Both the position numbers and the translations under genes were made by a program. Of a stretch of 57,465 bases of DNA, positions 36,117 through 45,871 are shown piece after piece. The notes under the pieces are model-generated. The model saw nothing but the letters and a program-made list of their open reading frames with translations, was not told the origin of the DNA and made no database searches. Origin of the DNA: Achromobacter sp. ASV32 (GTDB lineage Bacteria; Pseudomonadota; Gammaproteobacteria; Burkholderiales; Burkholderiaceae_B). Within the stretch, counting starts at the first letter, position 1. Each line of letters begins with the position of its first letter. The DNA is taken from positions 1-57,465 of the forward strand of contig NZ_JAELTJ010000024.1 in the NCBI RefSeq assembly GCF_016428805.1. Direction: 5' to 3'.

Positions 36117-37205
36117 ATGAGTATAACGATAGACCAAATCCGCGCCGCGCTGCGCGCCGCGCACGACCCGAACACCGGACTGGACCTAGGCGTATCTGTA
36201 AAAGATCGTGACATTCAACAGGTGGGGGACCGTGTCGCCCTGACGCTCGAACTGGGCTATCCCGCCGATGGCGTGCGCGACCAGGTGCGCGATCTGGCCG
36301 TGGCCGCGCTGGCCGCCGCCGGCGCGCCGGGCGCCCAGGTGACCGTCACCTGGAAGGTCGCGGCGCACGCCGTGCAAAAAGGGCTCAAGCCGCTGCCCAA
36401 TGTCCGCAACATTATTGCGGTGGCCTCCGGCAAGGGCGGCGTGGGCAAGAGCACCACGGCCGTGAACCTGGCGCTGGCCCTGGCGGCCGAAGGCGCCAAG
36501 GTCGGCCTGCTGGACGCCGACATCTACGGCCCCAGCGTGCCGACCATGCTGGGCGTGTCGGGCCGGCCCGAAAGCCTGGACAACAAGAGCATGGAGCCCC
36601 TGACGGGCCATGGTCTGCAGGCCAATTCCATCGGCTTTCTGATCGACGCCGACTCGCCGGCCATCTGGCGCGGCCCGATGGTCACCCAGGCGCTTGAACA
36701 ATTGCTGCGCCAGACCAACTGGCGCGACCTGGACTATCTGATCGTCGACATGCCGCCGGGCACCGGCGACGTGGCGCTGACCCTGGCGCAGAAAGTGCCG
36801 GTGGTGGGCGCGGTCATTGTCACCACGCCGCAGGACGTGGCGCTGCTGGACGCCCGCAAGGGCCTGCGCATGTTCCAGAAGGTCGACGTGCCGATCCTGG
36901 GCGTGGTCGAGAACATGGCGATCCACATCTGCTCGCAGTGTGGCCATGCCGAACACATCTTCGGCGAGGGCGGCGGCCAGCGCATGGCCCAACAATACGA
37001 CACCCCCTGGCTGGGCAGCCTGCCGCTGACGCTGGCCATCCGCGAGCAGACCGATGCCGGCACGCCTACCGTGGTGGCCGATCCCGGCAGTGAAGCCGCG
37101 GCCCTGTATCGCGGCATCGCCCGGAAACTGGCGGCGGGCGTGGCGGCGCTTCCCCGCGACATGGCCGGGAAATTCCCGTCCATCGTCGTGCAGCAGCCGA
37201 CCTGA
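36117..37205 (+). CDS. apbC: Iron-sulfur cluster carrier protein ApbC (Mrp/NBP35 family)
   Basis: A 362-residue P-loop protein. Residues about 1-90 are the MIP18/DUF59 domain (MSITIDQIRAALRAAHDPNTGLDLGVSVKDRDIQ). The deviant Walker A SGKGGVGKSTTAVNLALALA follows at about residue 105. Other motifs are LLDADIYGPSVPTMLG and VDMPPGTGDVALTL, and a cluster-binding pair HICSQCGHAEHIFGEGGG. ApbC carries and transfers iron-sulfur clusters in an ATP-dependent way. It is followed three bases later by tamA, so all three genes apbC-tamA-tamB may be co-transcribed. Confidence 0.95.
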   Translation: MSITIDQIRAALRAAHDPNTGLDLGVSVKDRDIQQVGDRVALTLELGYPADGVRDQVRDLAVAALAAAGAPGAQVTVTWKVAAHAVQKGLKPLPNVRNIIAVASGKGGVGKSTTAVNLALALAAEGAKVGLLDADIYGPSVPTMLGVSGRPESLDNKSMEPLTGHGLQANSIGFLIDADSPAIWRGPMVTQALEQLLRQTNWRDLDYLIVDMPPGTGDVALTLAQKVPVVGAVIVTTPQDVALLDARKGLRMFQKVDVPILGVVENMAIHICSQCGHAEHIFGEGGGQRMAQQYDTPWLGSLPLTLAIREQTDAGTPTVVADPGSEAAALYRGIARKLAAGVAALPRDMAGKFPSIVVQQPT

Positions 37206-37208
37206 CGC

Positions 37209-39101
37209 ATGCGGTGGGCAGCCCGGGCCTTCTTGGCTGGACTTTTCGTAGTGGCGGGCGAGGCGGCCGCCAAGCGCCCTGAGATCATCGTGGACCCCGG
37301 CGGCGTGCCGCCGGCCGCGTTGCAGTCGATCACCGAGGCCGTGGACGCCATCGCGCGCCTGGCCGAAGACCAGGACGGCGGCGAAATCAACCGCCTGCGG
37401 CGCCGCGCACGCGACGCCACGCTGGCCGCGCTGGCCACCCAGGGCTATTTCACGCCCACCGTCACGCTTGAAGCCGGCACCGACATTGGCGGCGAAACCT
37501 GGGACATCGGCATTGTCCCTGGCAAGCGCACGATGGTGTCGTCGGTCGATCTGACCTTCACCGGCCGCATCACCCGCCCGGAATACGCGGCCCGCGTGCA
37601 GAAGCTGCGCGACGACTGGCTGCTGAAGGTCGGCCAGCCATTCATCAACAGCGATTGGAACAAGGCCAAGTCCGCCTTGCTGGACGAGGTGTCGGTGCGC
37701 GACTTCATGCTGGCGCGCATGACCACGTCCGAAGCCGAGGTGCAGGCCGATACGGCGTCGGCTGCTTTGCGCGTCACTATCGACAGCGGGCCGCAGGTCC
37801 GCATGGGCGAACTCAGCACCGAAGGGCTGGAGCGCGTGCCGAACAAGCTCATCACCCGCTACGTGCGCTATTCGCCGGGCTCGCCCTACGATCAGAACCG
37901 GCTGGATGAATGGCAGCAAGATCTGCAATCCACGGCGTTCTTCCGCGGCGCCTTCGTGGCGTTGCGCCAGCCCGGTAGCGCCCAGCAGCCGGCCGAGCCC
38001 GCCTCGGACCGGGCGCGCGCGCCAGGCGCGGCCAATGCCGCCGAATCCGCGCCGGCGGGCGATCCCGTGGTGTCCGGCGCCATGCCGCCGCCGCCCGCCG
38101 TCTACGACTCGAACGGCGAAGTCACGCTGCCGGTGCAGGTGCGGGTGGTGGAGGCGCCGCCCAAGCGCTTCTCGGTATCGCTGGGCGTGGACGACGAGGC
38201 CGGCGTGCGGCTCGAGTCGCTGTACCGCCAGAACGTGGTGTTCGGCCAACCGGTCACGATGGAGTCGGGCTTCAGCGTGGACCGCCTGCAGCAGCGCGTC
38301 TATACCGACGTCTATCTGCCGCCGACCGAGCGCGGCTACAAGGATTCCATCGGCGTGCTGGCGCAGCACTCCGACATCCAGGGCCTGGACGTCACCCGCT
38401 ACGCCCTGGGCGCCACCCGCAGTCAGGAGCGCAAGGGCGCCGGCGACAGCCGCGTGACCTATGAGACCCGTTGGGGCCTGCTGCTGGCGCAAGACCACGT
38501 CAAGATCGACGGTGGCGACGAATACACGTTGCCCACGCTGACCGCCACCGGCGAGTGGTTGCGGCGCGATGTGGACAACAAATACGACCCGCGCGAGGGC
38601 AACCTGATCGCGCTGGGCGGCGGGGTGGGCGTCACGCTCGATACCGGCGAGCCCTACACCCGCGCGCGTTTCCGTGCCCAGAAATGGTGGCCGATCGGCA
38701 AGCTGGACGTGCTGACCATCCGCGGCGAAGTCGGCCGTGTCTGGGCCAACGGCAACGTGCAGGTGCCGGACGATTTCGGTTTTCGCACGGGCGGTGCCCG
38801 TTCCATCCGTGGCTACAAGTATCAAAGCATCGGCCTGAAGCGCGACAACGCTACGGTGGGCGCGCCCACCCTGGTGGTCGGCAGCATCGAGTACGACCAC
38901 TACTTCAATGAACGCTGGGGCATGGGCGTGTTCGTCGATGCCGGCGATGCGGCCCAGTCGTTCGGCGATATGTCGATGGCGGTGGGCTATGGCGTGGGCG
39001 CGCGGGTGCGCACGCCCGCCGGTCCGCTGTTCCTGGACCTGGCCTACGGCCAGCGCGAGCGCGACCTGCGCCTGCACTTTTCGCTGGGGATTGCGTTTTG
39101 A
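37209..39101 (+). CDS. tamA: TamA: BamA/Omp85-family translocation and assembly module outer-membrane subunit
   Basis: A 630-residue protein starting at MRWAARAFLAGLFVVAGEAAAKRPE, three bases after the apbC stop, with a signal peptide. POTRA domains fill about residues 25-290, interrupted by an Ala/Pro-rich insert (about 255-290) that makes it longer than E. coli TamA. The C-terminal half is the Omp85 beta-barrel, with the RGYKYQSIG segment of the conserved VRGY-like motif, and it ends in LRLHFSLGIAF with a terminal phenylalanine signal. TamA inserts autotransporters and other outer-membrane proteins together with TamB, and the TTGA overlap links the two. Confidence 0.95.
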   Translation: MRWAARAFLAGLFVVAGEAAAKRPEIIVDPGGVPPAALQSITEAVDAIARLAEDQDGGEINRLRRRARDATLAALATQGYFTPTVTLEAGTDIGGETWDIGIVPGKRTMVSSVDLTFTGRITRPEYAARVQKLRDDWLLKVGQPFINSDWNKAKSALLDEVSVRDFMLARMTTSEAEVQADTASAALRVTIDSGPQVRMGELSTEGLERVPNKLITRYVRYSPGSPYDQNRLDEWQQDLQSTAFFRGAFVALRQPGSAQQPAEPASDRARAPGAANAAESAPAGDPVVSGAMPPPPAVYDSNGEVTLPVQVRVVEAPPKRFSVSLGVDDEAGVRLESLYRQNVVFGQPVTMESGFSVDRLQQRVYTDVYLPPTERGYKDSIGVLAQHSDIQGLDVTRYALGATRSQERKGAGDSRVTYETRWGLLLAQDHVKIDGGDEYTLPTLTATGEWLRRDVDNKYDPREGNLIALGGGVGVTLDTGEPYTRARFRAQKWWPIGKLDVLTIRGEVGRVWANGNVQVPDDFGFRTGGARSIRGYKYQSIGLKRDNATVGAPTLVVGSIEYDHYFNERWGMGVFVDAGDAAQSFGDMSMAVGYGVGARVRTPAGPLFLDLAYGQRERDLRLHFSLGIAF

Positions 39102-42100
39102 GGGCGCTGCGAAAGTTTCTGCGCCAGGTGCTGGTGTGGTGGCTGCCCGGCCTGGCCATGCTGGCCGTGCTGGCGTGCAGCTTCGTGTTCTGGCTGCTGG
39201 CGTCGCAGACCGGCTCGCGCCTGCTGCTGACCACCGCTGCCCAGCAGATGGGCGGTCAGGCCGTGGACGTGCGCGGCGCGATCCTGCGCGGGCTGGACGT
39301 CGGCCGGTTGGACCTGACCGTGGGCGGCACCCGCATCGATATCACCGACCTGCGCCTGAACGTGCATTGGCGCGCGCTGGGCGACCGGCTGCTGCACGTG
39401 CGCGAACTGTCCGCCGGCACGGTCAATATTGCATTGACCTCCAGTACCGACGCGCCCGCGGCCGAAGCACCCTCGGAACCCTTCACATTGCCGTCGCTGC
39501 CGGTGGACATCGCCGTGGACCGGCTGGCGCTGGGCGACTTCCATCTCTTGCAGGATGGCCAGGAACTGCCGGTGACACTGGGCGACCTGAACGCCACGTT
39601 CGCGGCGGGACGCCAGCAGGGCGCGCAGTTGCGTATTGCCAGCCTGCGGGTGGGCCATGAAGTCGGGCAGGCGCAAGTCAGCGGGCAGGCCGAACTGCAG
39701 CGCCTGGCCGATCCCTGGCCGTTCGCCGCCCGCCTGGACGTGACGGCGCGCGGGGCCGGGCCGGACTCGCCGCTGTGCCAGGCCGATCGACTCAGCGGCA
39801 AGTTCGCGCCGCCGACCAGGACGCAGGCGGAACCCGCCAAGACGGCGGCCGGCGCGGCCAGGCCGGCCGCCGGAGCTACCCGCAAGCCGGATGGCAAGCA
39901 GGCCGATGCGGGCAAGGCGCAAGCCGGCCCGCCCAAGGGCAAGGCCGCCGACCCGCGGGCTGACGCCGCGCGCGAGCTGGTCGGTCCGCCGGCCCCGGCT
40001 TGCCAGGTGATCCTGAGCGCGGACGCCGCCGGCTCGCTGGATGGCATCCAGGCCAAGCTCGACGGCACCGGCGCCGGCCTGGCGCTGGAACTGGTCGCCG
40101 ACCTGGCGCCGCGCACGCCGCTGATCTTGCGCAGCGCGCGGGCCGATGCCCGATTGCCGGACAAGTCCACGCTGTCCGCGCGCCTGGACTTGCAGGCGGT
40201 GGATGGCCGTCCGGGCCGCGACCGGATCGCCGGCACGCTGGCGGCGCAGCGTCTGGACCTGTCACCCTGGCTGGGGGAGGGGATCCCGCAGGCGGTAGTC
40301 AGCGCCAACGCCCAGATCAGCGCGGAATTCGAAAACCTGGACCAACTGCGCCAGGCCGCCATCGACTTGCGGTTCGAGGACGGCGCACGCTGGAACAGGC
40401 AGCCGCTGACGGGGTCGGTCAAGGCGCAGGTGGACATCGCCGCGCCGGCGGGCGGTGCTGCCGCAGCGCCGGCTGCCGCAGCATCGGCTGCCGCAGCATC
40501 GGCTGCCGCAGCATCGGCTGCCGCAACACCCGCCAAGCGCGCCGCCACCCCCGTCGACGAACGCTTGGCCGGCCTGCGTATCCACGGCCTGGACATCGAC
40601 CTGAAGCTGGGCGGCAACCGCGTCCGGGCGCAGGGGGGGATCGACGCGTCCGACGGCAACCTGACGCTGGACGCGCAGGCGCCGCAGCTGGACGCGTTCT
40701 GGCCCGGCATCCCGGGCGGCGCCGACCTCAAGGGCAAACTGACCGGCACGCCGGCGGCGCACAAGGGCGACTTCACCGCCGGCTACACCCCGGCCAAGCC
40801 GCGCCCCGGCGTGCTGGGACAGTCGCGGGCGCAAGCCGCCATCACCTTCGCTGGCGGCTGGGGCCCGGGCCCGGCCGGCGAGGCCGACGCGGCCCTGACC
40901 GGCTGGCGCGGCACGTTCTCGCGGCTGACGGCTGACACCGCCGGTTTCGCCGTATCGGTCGACCGCCCCGTCACGCTGTCCTTCCTGCCGTCGGCGGTCG
41001 CGCCGCAATGGCAGTGGCAGGTAGGCCAGACCGCGCTCAGCGTGACCCTGCCGGGCAAGGAAAAGCTGGTCATCGCCCACAAGGGCTCGCGCGGCGGCGC
41101 CAAGCGCTGGGAAACCGCCGGCCAGGCCGACAACCTCGTCATCACCGCCGCCATGGCGCGTCAGGTCATCGCGGCCGTCGACCCCGAGGCCGCCGCTAAG
41201 CTGCAAAAGGGCCCGAAGCGCGTGAACGCGATGGTGGCCGAAGGCCAGCGCCGCATCGCGCTGGACATGCTGTGGGACCTGAAATTCGACGGCCGGCTGG
41301 GCGGCCGCGCGCGCATCGCGCGGCGCGACGGCGACCTGCTGATTCCGGGCGACCCGCCCATCCCGCTGGGCGTGAAGGCCCTGGTACTGGACCTGACGGC
41401 CACGCCGACGTCGGCCAACGCCAGCCGCCTGGACGCCAAGCTGGACCTGTCCACCGAAAAAATGGGCAAGATCGCCGGCACCGGCACCGCGGTGCTGGTG
41501 GTGGACGCGCAGGGCGGTATGGCGCTGGACGCGCGCCAGCCCATCCGCGCCAAGCTGGATGCGGACATCACCGACCTGGCCTGGGTCGGCCTGTTCGTGG
41601 GCGATTCGATGGAAATCGGCGGCCAGGTCAAGGCCAACCTCGACGCCCAGGGCACGCTGGCCGGCAAATGGAGCGCCAGCGGCGCGATCCGCGGCGACAA
41701 GCTGCGCGTGGTGCGGATCGACGACGGCGTGCGCCTGGTCGACGGCACCCTGTCGGCGCGCCTGGACGGCGACAAGCTGGTGCTGGACAGCCTGCGCTTC
41801 CCGGCCTCGCTGCGGGTCATGCCCGCCGAATGGCGCACCCGGGAATGGATCACCACCAATCCCGAGGCCAAGGACGGCTATGCCGAGGCGCGCGGCCAGT
41901 GGAACCTGATCGACGGCGGCGGCAACGTGCGCCTGACCCTGTACCGCTTCCCGGCGCTGCAACGGTCCGACCGCTACGCCATGGTGTCGGGCACCGTCGA
42001 CCTGACGGCGCAGATGCCGCGCATCGACATCGTGGGCGACCTGAAGGCGGACGCGGGCTGGTTCAGCCTGGAGATCCTGCAGGGCGTGCCCTCGCTGGAC

Positions 42101-42913
42101 GACGACGTCAAGGTGCGGCGCGTGGGCGATGACCCCGGCGTCGTGTCCACGCCGCTGCAGACCAGCATGAACCTGAAGTTCGACATGGGGCCGCGCTTCT
42201 ACATCACCGGCATGGGGTTGGACGCCGGGCTGCTCGGGTCGATCCAGATCCTGCTCAACGACGGCCGCCTGACCGGCGTGGGCGCGCTGCGCACCCGCGG
42301 CGGCGGCATCGAGGCCTATGGCCAGAAGCTGCGGCTGCGCCGCGGCACCCTGACCTTCCAGGGCCGTCTGGACAACCCGCTGCTGGACATCGAGGCCCTG
42401 CGTACGGGCGAACAGGTCGAGGCGGGCGTGAAGGTGGTCGGCACCGCGCAGCGTCCGCGCATCGACCTGGTGTCCTACCCGGACGTCAGCGACGTCGAAA
42501 AACTCTCCTGGCTGCTGCTGGGCCGCGGCCCGGACGAAAGCGGCAGCGACGCCGCCTTGCTGCTGTCGGTCGGCACCGCGCTCTTGGGCGGCGGCCAGCC
42601 GTTCTACAAGCAGTTCGGGCTGGACGACGTCAGCGTGCGCACCGGCAACCTGGGCAGCTCCGGCAGCATCCTGCCCGACCGCACCGTCGCCGGCGATGTC
42701 AACCGCGACAGCGACAGCCAGTTGGCGACCCAGTTCCTGGTGGCCAGCAAGTCGTTCGCCAACGGCATCACGCTGAGCGTGGAGCAGGCACTGGCGGGCA
42801 GCGACACCGTGGGACGGGCCAGTTACCGCCTGGCGCGGGGCCTGTCGCTGGACCTGAAGGGCGGCTCGGTCAACGGCATCGCGCTGGTCTACCGCACCTT
42901 CTTCGGCGATTGA
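39098..42913 (+). CDS. tamB: TamB: translocation and assembly module inner-membrane subunit
   Basis: A 1271-residue protein that appears to start with TTG at 39098, overlapping the tamA stop as TTGA. An N-terminal membrane helix (VLVWWLPGLAMLAVLACSFVFWLL) leads to a long beta-taco/AsmA-like repeat region, and the C-terminal DUF490 domain (about 930-1271) includes GGIEAYGQKLRLRRGTLTFQGRLDNPLLDIEALR and DVEKLSWLLLGRG. TamB spans the periplasm to deliver lipids or substrates to TamA. It contains a 15-bp tandem repeat encoding an AAASA linker near residue 460. Confidence 0.96.
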   Translation: MRALRKFLRQVLVWWLPGLAMLAVLACSFVFWLLASQTGSRLLLTTAAQQMGGQAVDVRGAILRGLDVGRLDLTVGGTRIDITDLRLNVHWRALGDRLLHVRELSAGTVNIALTSSTDAPAAEAPSEPFTLPSLPVDIAVDRLALGDFHLLQDGQELPVTLGDLNATFAAGRQQGAQLRIASLRVGHEVGQAQVSGQAELQRLADPWPFAARLDVTARGAGPDSPLCQADRLSGKFAPPTRTQAEPAKTAAGAARPAAGATRKPDGKQADAGKAQAGPPKGKAADPRADAARELVGPPAPACQVILSADAAGSLDGIQAKLDGTGAGLALELVADLAPRTPLILRSARADARLPDKSTLSARLDLQAVDGRPGRDRIAGTLAAQRLDLSPWLGEGIPQAVVSANAQISAEFENLDQLRQAAIDLRFEDGARWNRQPLTGSVKAQVDIAAPAGGAAAAPAAAASAAAASAAAASAAATPAKRAATPVDERLAGLRIHGLDIDLKLGGNRVRAQGGIDASDGNLTLDAQAPQLDAFWPGIPGGADLKGKLTGTPAAHKGDFTAGYTPAKPRPGVLGQSRAQAAITFAGGWGPGPAGEADAALTGWRGTFSRLTADTAGFAVSVDRPVTLSFLPSAVAPQWQWQVGQTALSVTLPGKEKLVIAHKGSRGGAKRWETAGQADNLVITAAMARQVIAAVDPEAAAKLQKGPKRVNAMVAEGQRRIALDMLWDLKFDGRLGGRARIARRDGDLLIPGDPPIPLGVKALVLDLTATPTSANASRLDAKLDLSTEKMGKIAGTGTAVLVVDAQGGMALDARQPIRAKLDADITDLAWVGLFVGDSMEIGGQVKANLDAQGTLAGKWSASGAIRGDKLRVVRIDDGVRLVDGTLSARLDGDKLVLDSLRFPASLRVMPAEWRTREWITTNPEAKDGYAEARGQWNLIDGGGNVRLTLYRFPALQRSDRYAMVSGTVDLTAQMPRIDIVGDLKADAGWFSLEILQGVPSLDDDVKVRRVGDDPGVVSTPLQTSMNLKFDMGPRFYITGMGLDAGLLGSIQILLNDGRLTGVGALRTRGGGIEAYGQKLRLRRGTLTFQGRLDNPLLDIEALRTGEQVEAGVKVVGTAQRPRIDLVSYPDVSDVEKLSWLLLGRGPDESGSDAALLLSVGTALLGGGQPFYKQFGLDDVSVRTGNLGSSGSILPDRTVAGDVNRDSDSQLATQFLVASKSFANGITLSVEQALAGSDTVGRASYRLARGLSLDLKGGSVNGIALVYRTFFGD
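40456..40530 (+). repeat. 15-bp minisatellite within tamB encoding an AAASA linker
   Basis: The unit GGCTGCCGCAGCATC is repeated exactly three times (40471-40485, 40486-40500, 40501-40515), with one degenerate copy on each side (about 40456-40470 and 40516-40530). Being 15 bp, copy-number changes keep the reading frame. It encodes a flexible Ala/Ser linker (ASAAA repeats) between beta segments of TamB. Confidence 0.85.
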
Positions 42914-43000
42914 CGGGGGCGCCGCCGCGCCCCTGTCGGGGACGGGGCGGCGCGCTCGGGATAAAATGAGGCCCATTCAATCCGCAAGCACTCTCCCACC

Positions 43001-43564
43001 ATGAGCATCAAAAGCGACCGCTGGATCCGCCGCCAGGCCGAAGCCGGCATGATCGAACCCTTTGAAGCGGGTCAGGTCCGCACGGCCAATGGCGGGCGCA
43101 TCGTCAGCTATGGCACCAGCAGCTACGGCTACGACGTGCGCTGCGCCGACGAATTCAAGATCTTCACCAACATCAATTCCACCATCGTCGATCCGAAGAA
43201 TTTCGACGAAGGCTCGTTCGTGGATTTCAAGGGCGACGTCTGCATCATTCCGCCCAACTCGTTCGCGTTGGCCCGCACGGTGGAGTACTTCCGCATCCCG
43301 CGCAGCGTCCTGACCATCTGCCTGGGCAAGAGCACCTACGCGCGCTGCGGCATCATCGTCAACGTGACGCCGCTGGAACCCGAATGGGAAGGCCACGTCA
43401 CGCTCGAGTTCTCCAATACCACGCCGCTGCCCGCCAAGATCTACGCCGGCGAAGGCTGCGCGCAGATGCTGTTCCTGGAAAGCGACGAAGTCTGCGAGAC
43501 CTCGTACCGCGACCGCGGCGGCAAGTACCAGGGCCAGACCGGCGTCACGCTGCCGCGTACCTGA
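43001..43564 (+). CDS. dcd: dCTP deaminase
   Basis: A 187-residue protein starting at [27 protein letters not shown] (ATG 43001). Family motifs: [74 protein letters not shown]. The conserved glutamate in TLEFSN is the catalytic base. The enzyme deaminates dCTP to dUTP for thymidylate synthesis and forms a trimer. A -10-like TAAAAT lies at about 42963. It is convergent with the VOC-GNAT gene, with a 7-bp hairpin around 43592-43608 between them. Confidence 0.97.
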   Translation: MSIKSDRWIRRQAEAGMIEPFEAGQVRTANGGRIVSYGTSSYGYDVRCADEFKIFTNINSTIVDPKNFDEGSFVDFKGDVCIIPPNSFALARTVEYFRIPRSVLTICLGKSTYARCGIIVNVTPLEPEWEGHVTLEFSNTTPLPAKIYAGEGCAQMLFLESDEVCETSYRDRGGKYQGQTGVTLPRT

Positions 43565-43598
43565 CCCGTCCGCGGCGGGCCTTGGGATAACCGGGGCC

Positions 43599-44450
43599 TC
43601 AGGCCCCGCGCCCCGGCGCGGGGCGCAGATAGTCGATATCCCACTCGCTTTCGGCCACCGGCACGAAGCCGTGCCGGCGGTAGAAGCGGTTCGAGTCGCT
43701 GCCTCGCAGCGCACCCACGCGCACCGGCAGCCCGCGGCTGTCGGCATCGTGCAGCAGGCGGCCCAGCACCTGGCCGCCCACCCCCAGCCCTTGCGCGGCG
43801 GGGACGACATACAGATGATCCAGCCGCAGCCCGTCGCCGTCGGGGCGCAGGGCATAGAAGCCGATGCGCGCGCCGTCGCGCACGATGTACCAGGTATGGT
43901 CCGGCCGGAACGTGCTGCGCAGCCGTGTCCGCGCCCGTTCGGGATCGAACCGGCCCAGGCGTTCCAGGCTTTCCTTCATGGCCTCGATGCGGATGGCCAG
44001 CAAGGCCTCGAAGTCGGCCTCGGTCACGGGCACGTCGCGTAGCGCCGACGCCGTCAGCGCGTCGTATCCGCGCCCTAGGAACTGCATGATGCAGAGGCCA
44101 TGGCCGAACGGGTCGCTCAGGTGGGCGATGCGGCCCCAGTCGTGCGTCGCCGCGGCGTCTTCCAGCCGCGCGCCCGCCGCCACGGCGCGCTGCACGGCGC
44201 TGTCGACGTCCTCGACCACCACGTCCAGATGCACCGGGGTCCAGTGGCGCGCATAGTCGCGGGGCTGGCGCACGACCCCCGCGGCCGGCGTGCCGGTGGC
44301 CTTTTCCAGCAGGTAGATGGGGGCCGACGCGCCCAGCATTTCGGCGGCCTTGGGCCCCAGGCGTCGGTGCAGCGCCAGCCCGAAAGCGCGTTCATAGAAG
44401 CCGATCGCTTGCTCGAGATCGGGCACATCGATATTGACCAGGATACGCAT
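43599..44450 (-). CDS. VOC (glyoxalase-fold) domain fused to a GNAT acetyltransferase domain
   Basis: A 283-residue two-domain fusion. Residues about 1-128 are a VOC/glyoxalase domain (MRILVNIDVPDLEQAIGFYERAFGL, HLDVVVEDVDSAVQRAVAAGARLE, SDPFGHGLCIMQF), with metal-site residues of this family partly visible. Residues about 137-283 are a GNAT domain with the acetyl-CoA loop AAQGLGVGGQVLGRLLHDA, WYIVRDGARIGFYAL and SDSNRFYRRHGFVPV. Each half is complete and in one frame. The substrate is unknown; drug resistance and small-molecule modification are possible but unsupported. It is convergent with dcd. Confidence 0.9.
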   Translation of the reverse strand: MRILVNIDVPDLEQAIGFYERAFGLALHRRLGPKAAEMLGASAPIYLLEKATGTPAAGVVRQPRDYARHWTPVHLDVVVEDVDSAVQRAVAAGARLEDAAATHDWGRIAHLSDPFGHGLCIMQFLGRGYDALTASALRDVPVTEADFEALLAIRIEAMKESLERLGRFDPERARTRLRSTFRPDHTWYIVRDGARIGFYALRPDGDGLRLDHLYVVPAAQGLGVGGQVLGRLLHDADSRGLPVRVGALRGSDSNRFYRRHGFVPVAESEWDIDYLRPAPGRGA

Positions 44451-44603
44451 GGGGTTTTCCGCCGGGACCAGGCGCAGAACATAGCATGGCCTGCGGCCAG
44501 GCGGGCAGGCCCGCGCACGATCGTTGCCGCGCTAAAGAACCCCGTGCCGCGACCGTAAAAAGGGATATGTGTTTGCCGATTTGGCGACGTCATCTCAGCA
44601 AGC

Positions 44604-45857
44604 GTGAGCAAGGCCCTATCCGTGCGTTACCCCCACATCCCCTGGCTGCCCCTGTTGTTCTACCCTGCGCTGCCGGTATTCGCGGCGGCCGGGCTGTTGC
44701 TATGGCAGCAATGGCCGCCGGCCTTGACGCAGATCGTGCCATTCGTGCCGTGGGTCATGACGCTGGTGGGCGCGGCCATCTGCCTGATGTATCAACGTTC
44801 GCAGACCCTGGCGCTGATGCTCAGCGTGCTGGCGGCCGTGGCCCTGTGGCCCACGCTCGCCAGCCAGGCGCCGTGGGCGACAGGACCGGCGCTGGTATGG
44901 TGGTCGCTCGCCTACACCATCAATGCGCTCTGGGCCGAGCGCTCCAGCCTGCTGCTGGACATGGCGGCCCGCATCGGCCTGATGGCCATTGGCGCGGCGG
45001 TCATCGCCCTGGCCGGCCAGGAAGGCATGGCGGGTCTGTTCGGCACGTTGGCGGTGCAGGGCGTGCTGGCCCGGCTTGGCTTGCCGGTGCAGGCCCTGGC
45101 GGCGCTGCTGCTGACCGGCCTGACCCTGACCCTGCTGTTGCTGCGCTATGGGCGTCCGCAGCAGGCTGGCCAATGGCTGGGCTTCATGTGCATGGCGTGG
45201 GCGCTGCCGCGGGGCGCGCAGCACCCGCTGGAGCTGGCTGTGATGGCGTCGGCGGCGCTGACCGCCTTGTCGATTTCGCTGGCGCACGAAGGCTTTCACA
45301 TGGCCTTTCGCGATGAGCTGACCGGCCTGCCGGGGCGCCGGGCGCTCAACGAACGGCTGCAGCGCATGGGCCGCGTCTACACCTTGGCGATGGCCGACGT
45401 CGATCACTTCAAGGCATTCAACGATACCCACGGCCACGACGTGGGCGACCAGGTGCTGCGCATGGTCGCGTCGCAGTTGCGCCGGGTGGCCGGCGGCGGC
45501 TACGCCTACCGTTATGGCGGCGAGGAATTCACCCTGGTGTTCCCGGGCAAGACCGCCGTCGAGGCCATGCCGCACCTGGAGACCGTGCGGCGCGCGATCG
45601 AGGCCTATCAGATGCGCCTGCGCGACAAGCCCGCGCGGCCCAAGGCAGACCAGGTGGGCCAGCGCCGGCGCGGTGGCCGCGGCGGCCGCAATTCGCGTCC
45701 GCTGCGGGTGACGGTCAGCATCGGAGTGGCCGAGCGCGGCGAAGCGCTGCGCGCGCCGGACGCCGTCATCAAGGCGGCTGACCAGGCGCTCTACAAGGCC
45801 AAGGACGGCGGCCGCAACCAGGTCTGGGCCTACGGCGCGCGGCGCCGCGCGGGCTGA
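44604..45857 (+). CDS. Membrane-bound GGDEF diguanylate cyclase
   Basis: A 417-residue protein that starts with GTG at 44604. The first 230 residues have about seven hydrophobic helices, so the sensor domain is membrane-embedded. A GGDEF domain fills about residues 235-410 (DELTGLPGRRALNERL, ADVDHFKAFNDTHGHDVGDQVLRMVA, YRYGGEEFTLVF, VTVSIGVAERGE, ADQALYKAKDGGRNQV). The active-site GGEEF is intact. No RxxD inhibitory site is visible ahead of it. A basic insert (RRRGGRGGRNSR) is unusual. It makes c-di-GMP, acting opposite to the CSS-EAL enzyme. Confidence 0.93.
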   Translation: MSKALSVRYPHIPWLPLLFYPALPVFAAAGLLLWQQWPPALTQIVPFVPWVMTLVGAAICLMYQRSQTLALMLSVLAAVALWPTLASQAPWATGPALVWWSLAYTINALWAERSSLLLDMAARIGLMAIGAAVIALAGQEGMAGLFGTLAVQGVLARLGLPVQALAALLLTGLTLTLLLLRYGRPQQAGQWLGFMCMAWALPRGAQHPLELAVMASAALTALSISLAHEGFHMAFRDELTGLPGRRALNERLQRMGRVYTLAMADVDHFKAFNDTHGHDVGDQVLRMVASQLRRVAGGGYAYRYGGEEFTLVFPGKTAVEAMPHLETVRRAIEAYQMRLRDKPARPKADQVGQRRRGGRGGRNSRPLRVTVSIGVAERGEALRAPDAVIKAADQALYKAKDGGRNQVWAYGARRRAG

Positions 45858-45871
45858 CGGAGCACGGCGCG

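Noticed and set aside
36186-39077. 963-residue minus-strand open frame
   Set aside because: Antisense to apbC and tamA, both well supported by motifs; the translation is low complexity with no domain.
40262-42976. 904-residue minus-strand open frame
   Set aside because: Antisense shadow of tamB; the translation is Gln/Val/His/Arg-rich with no domain.
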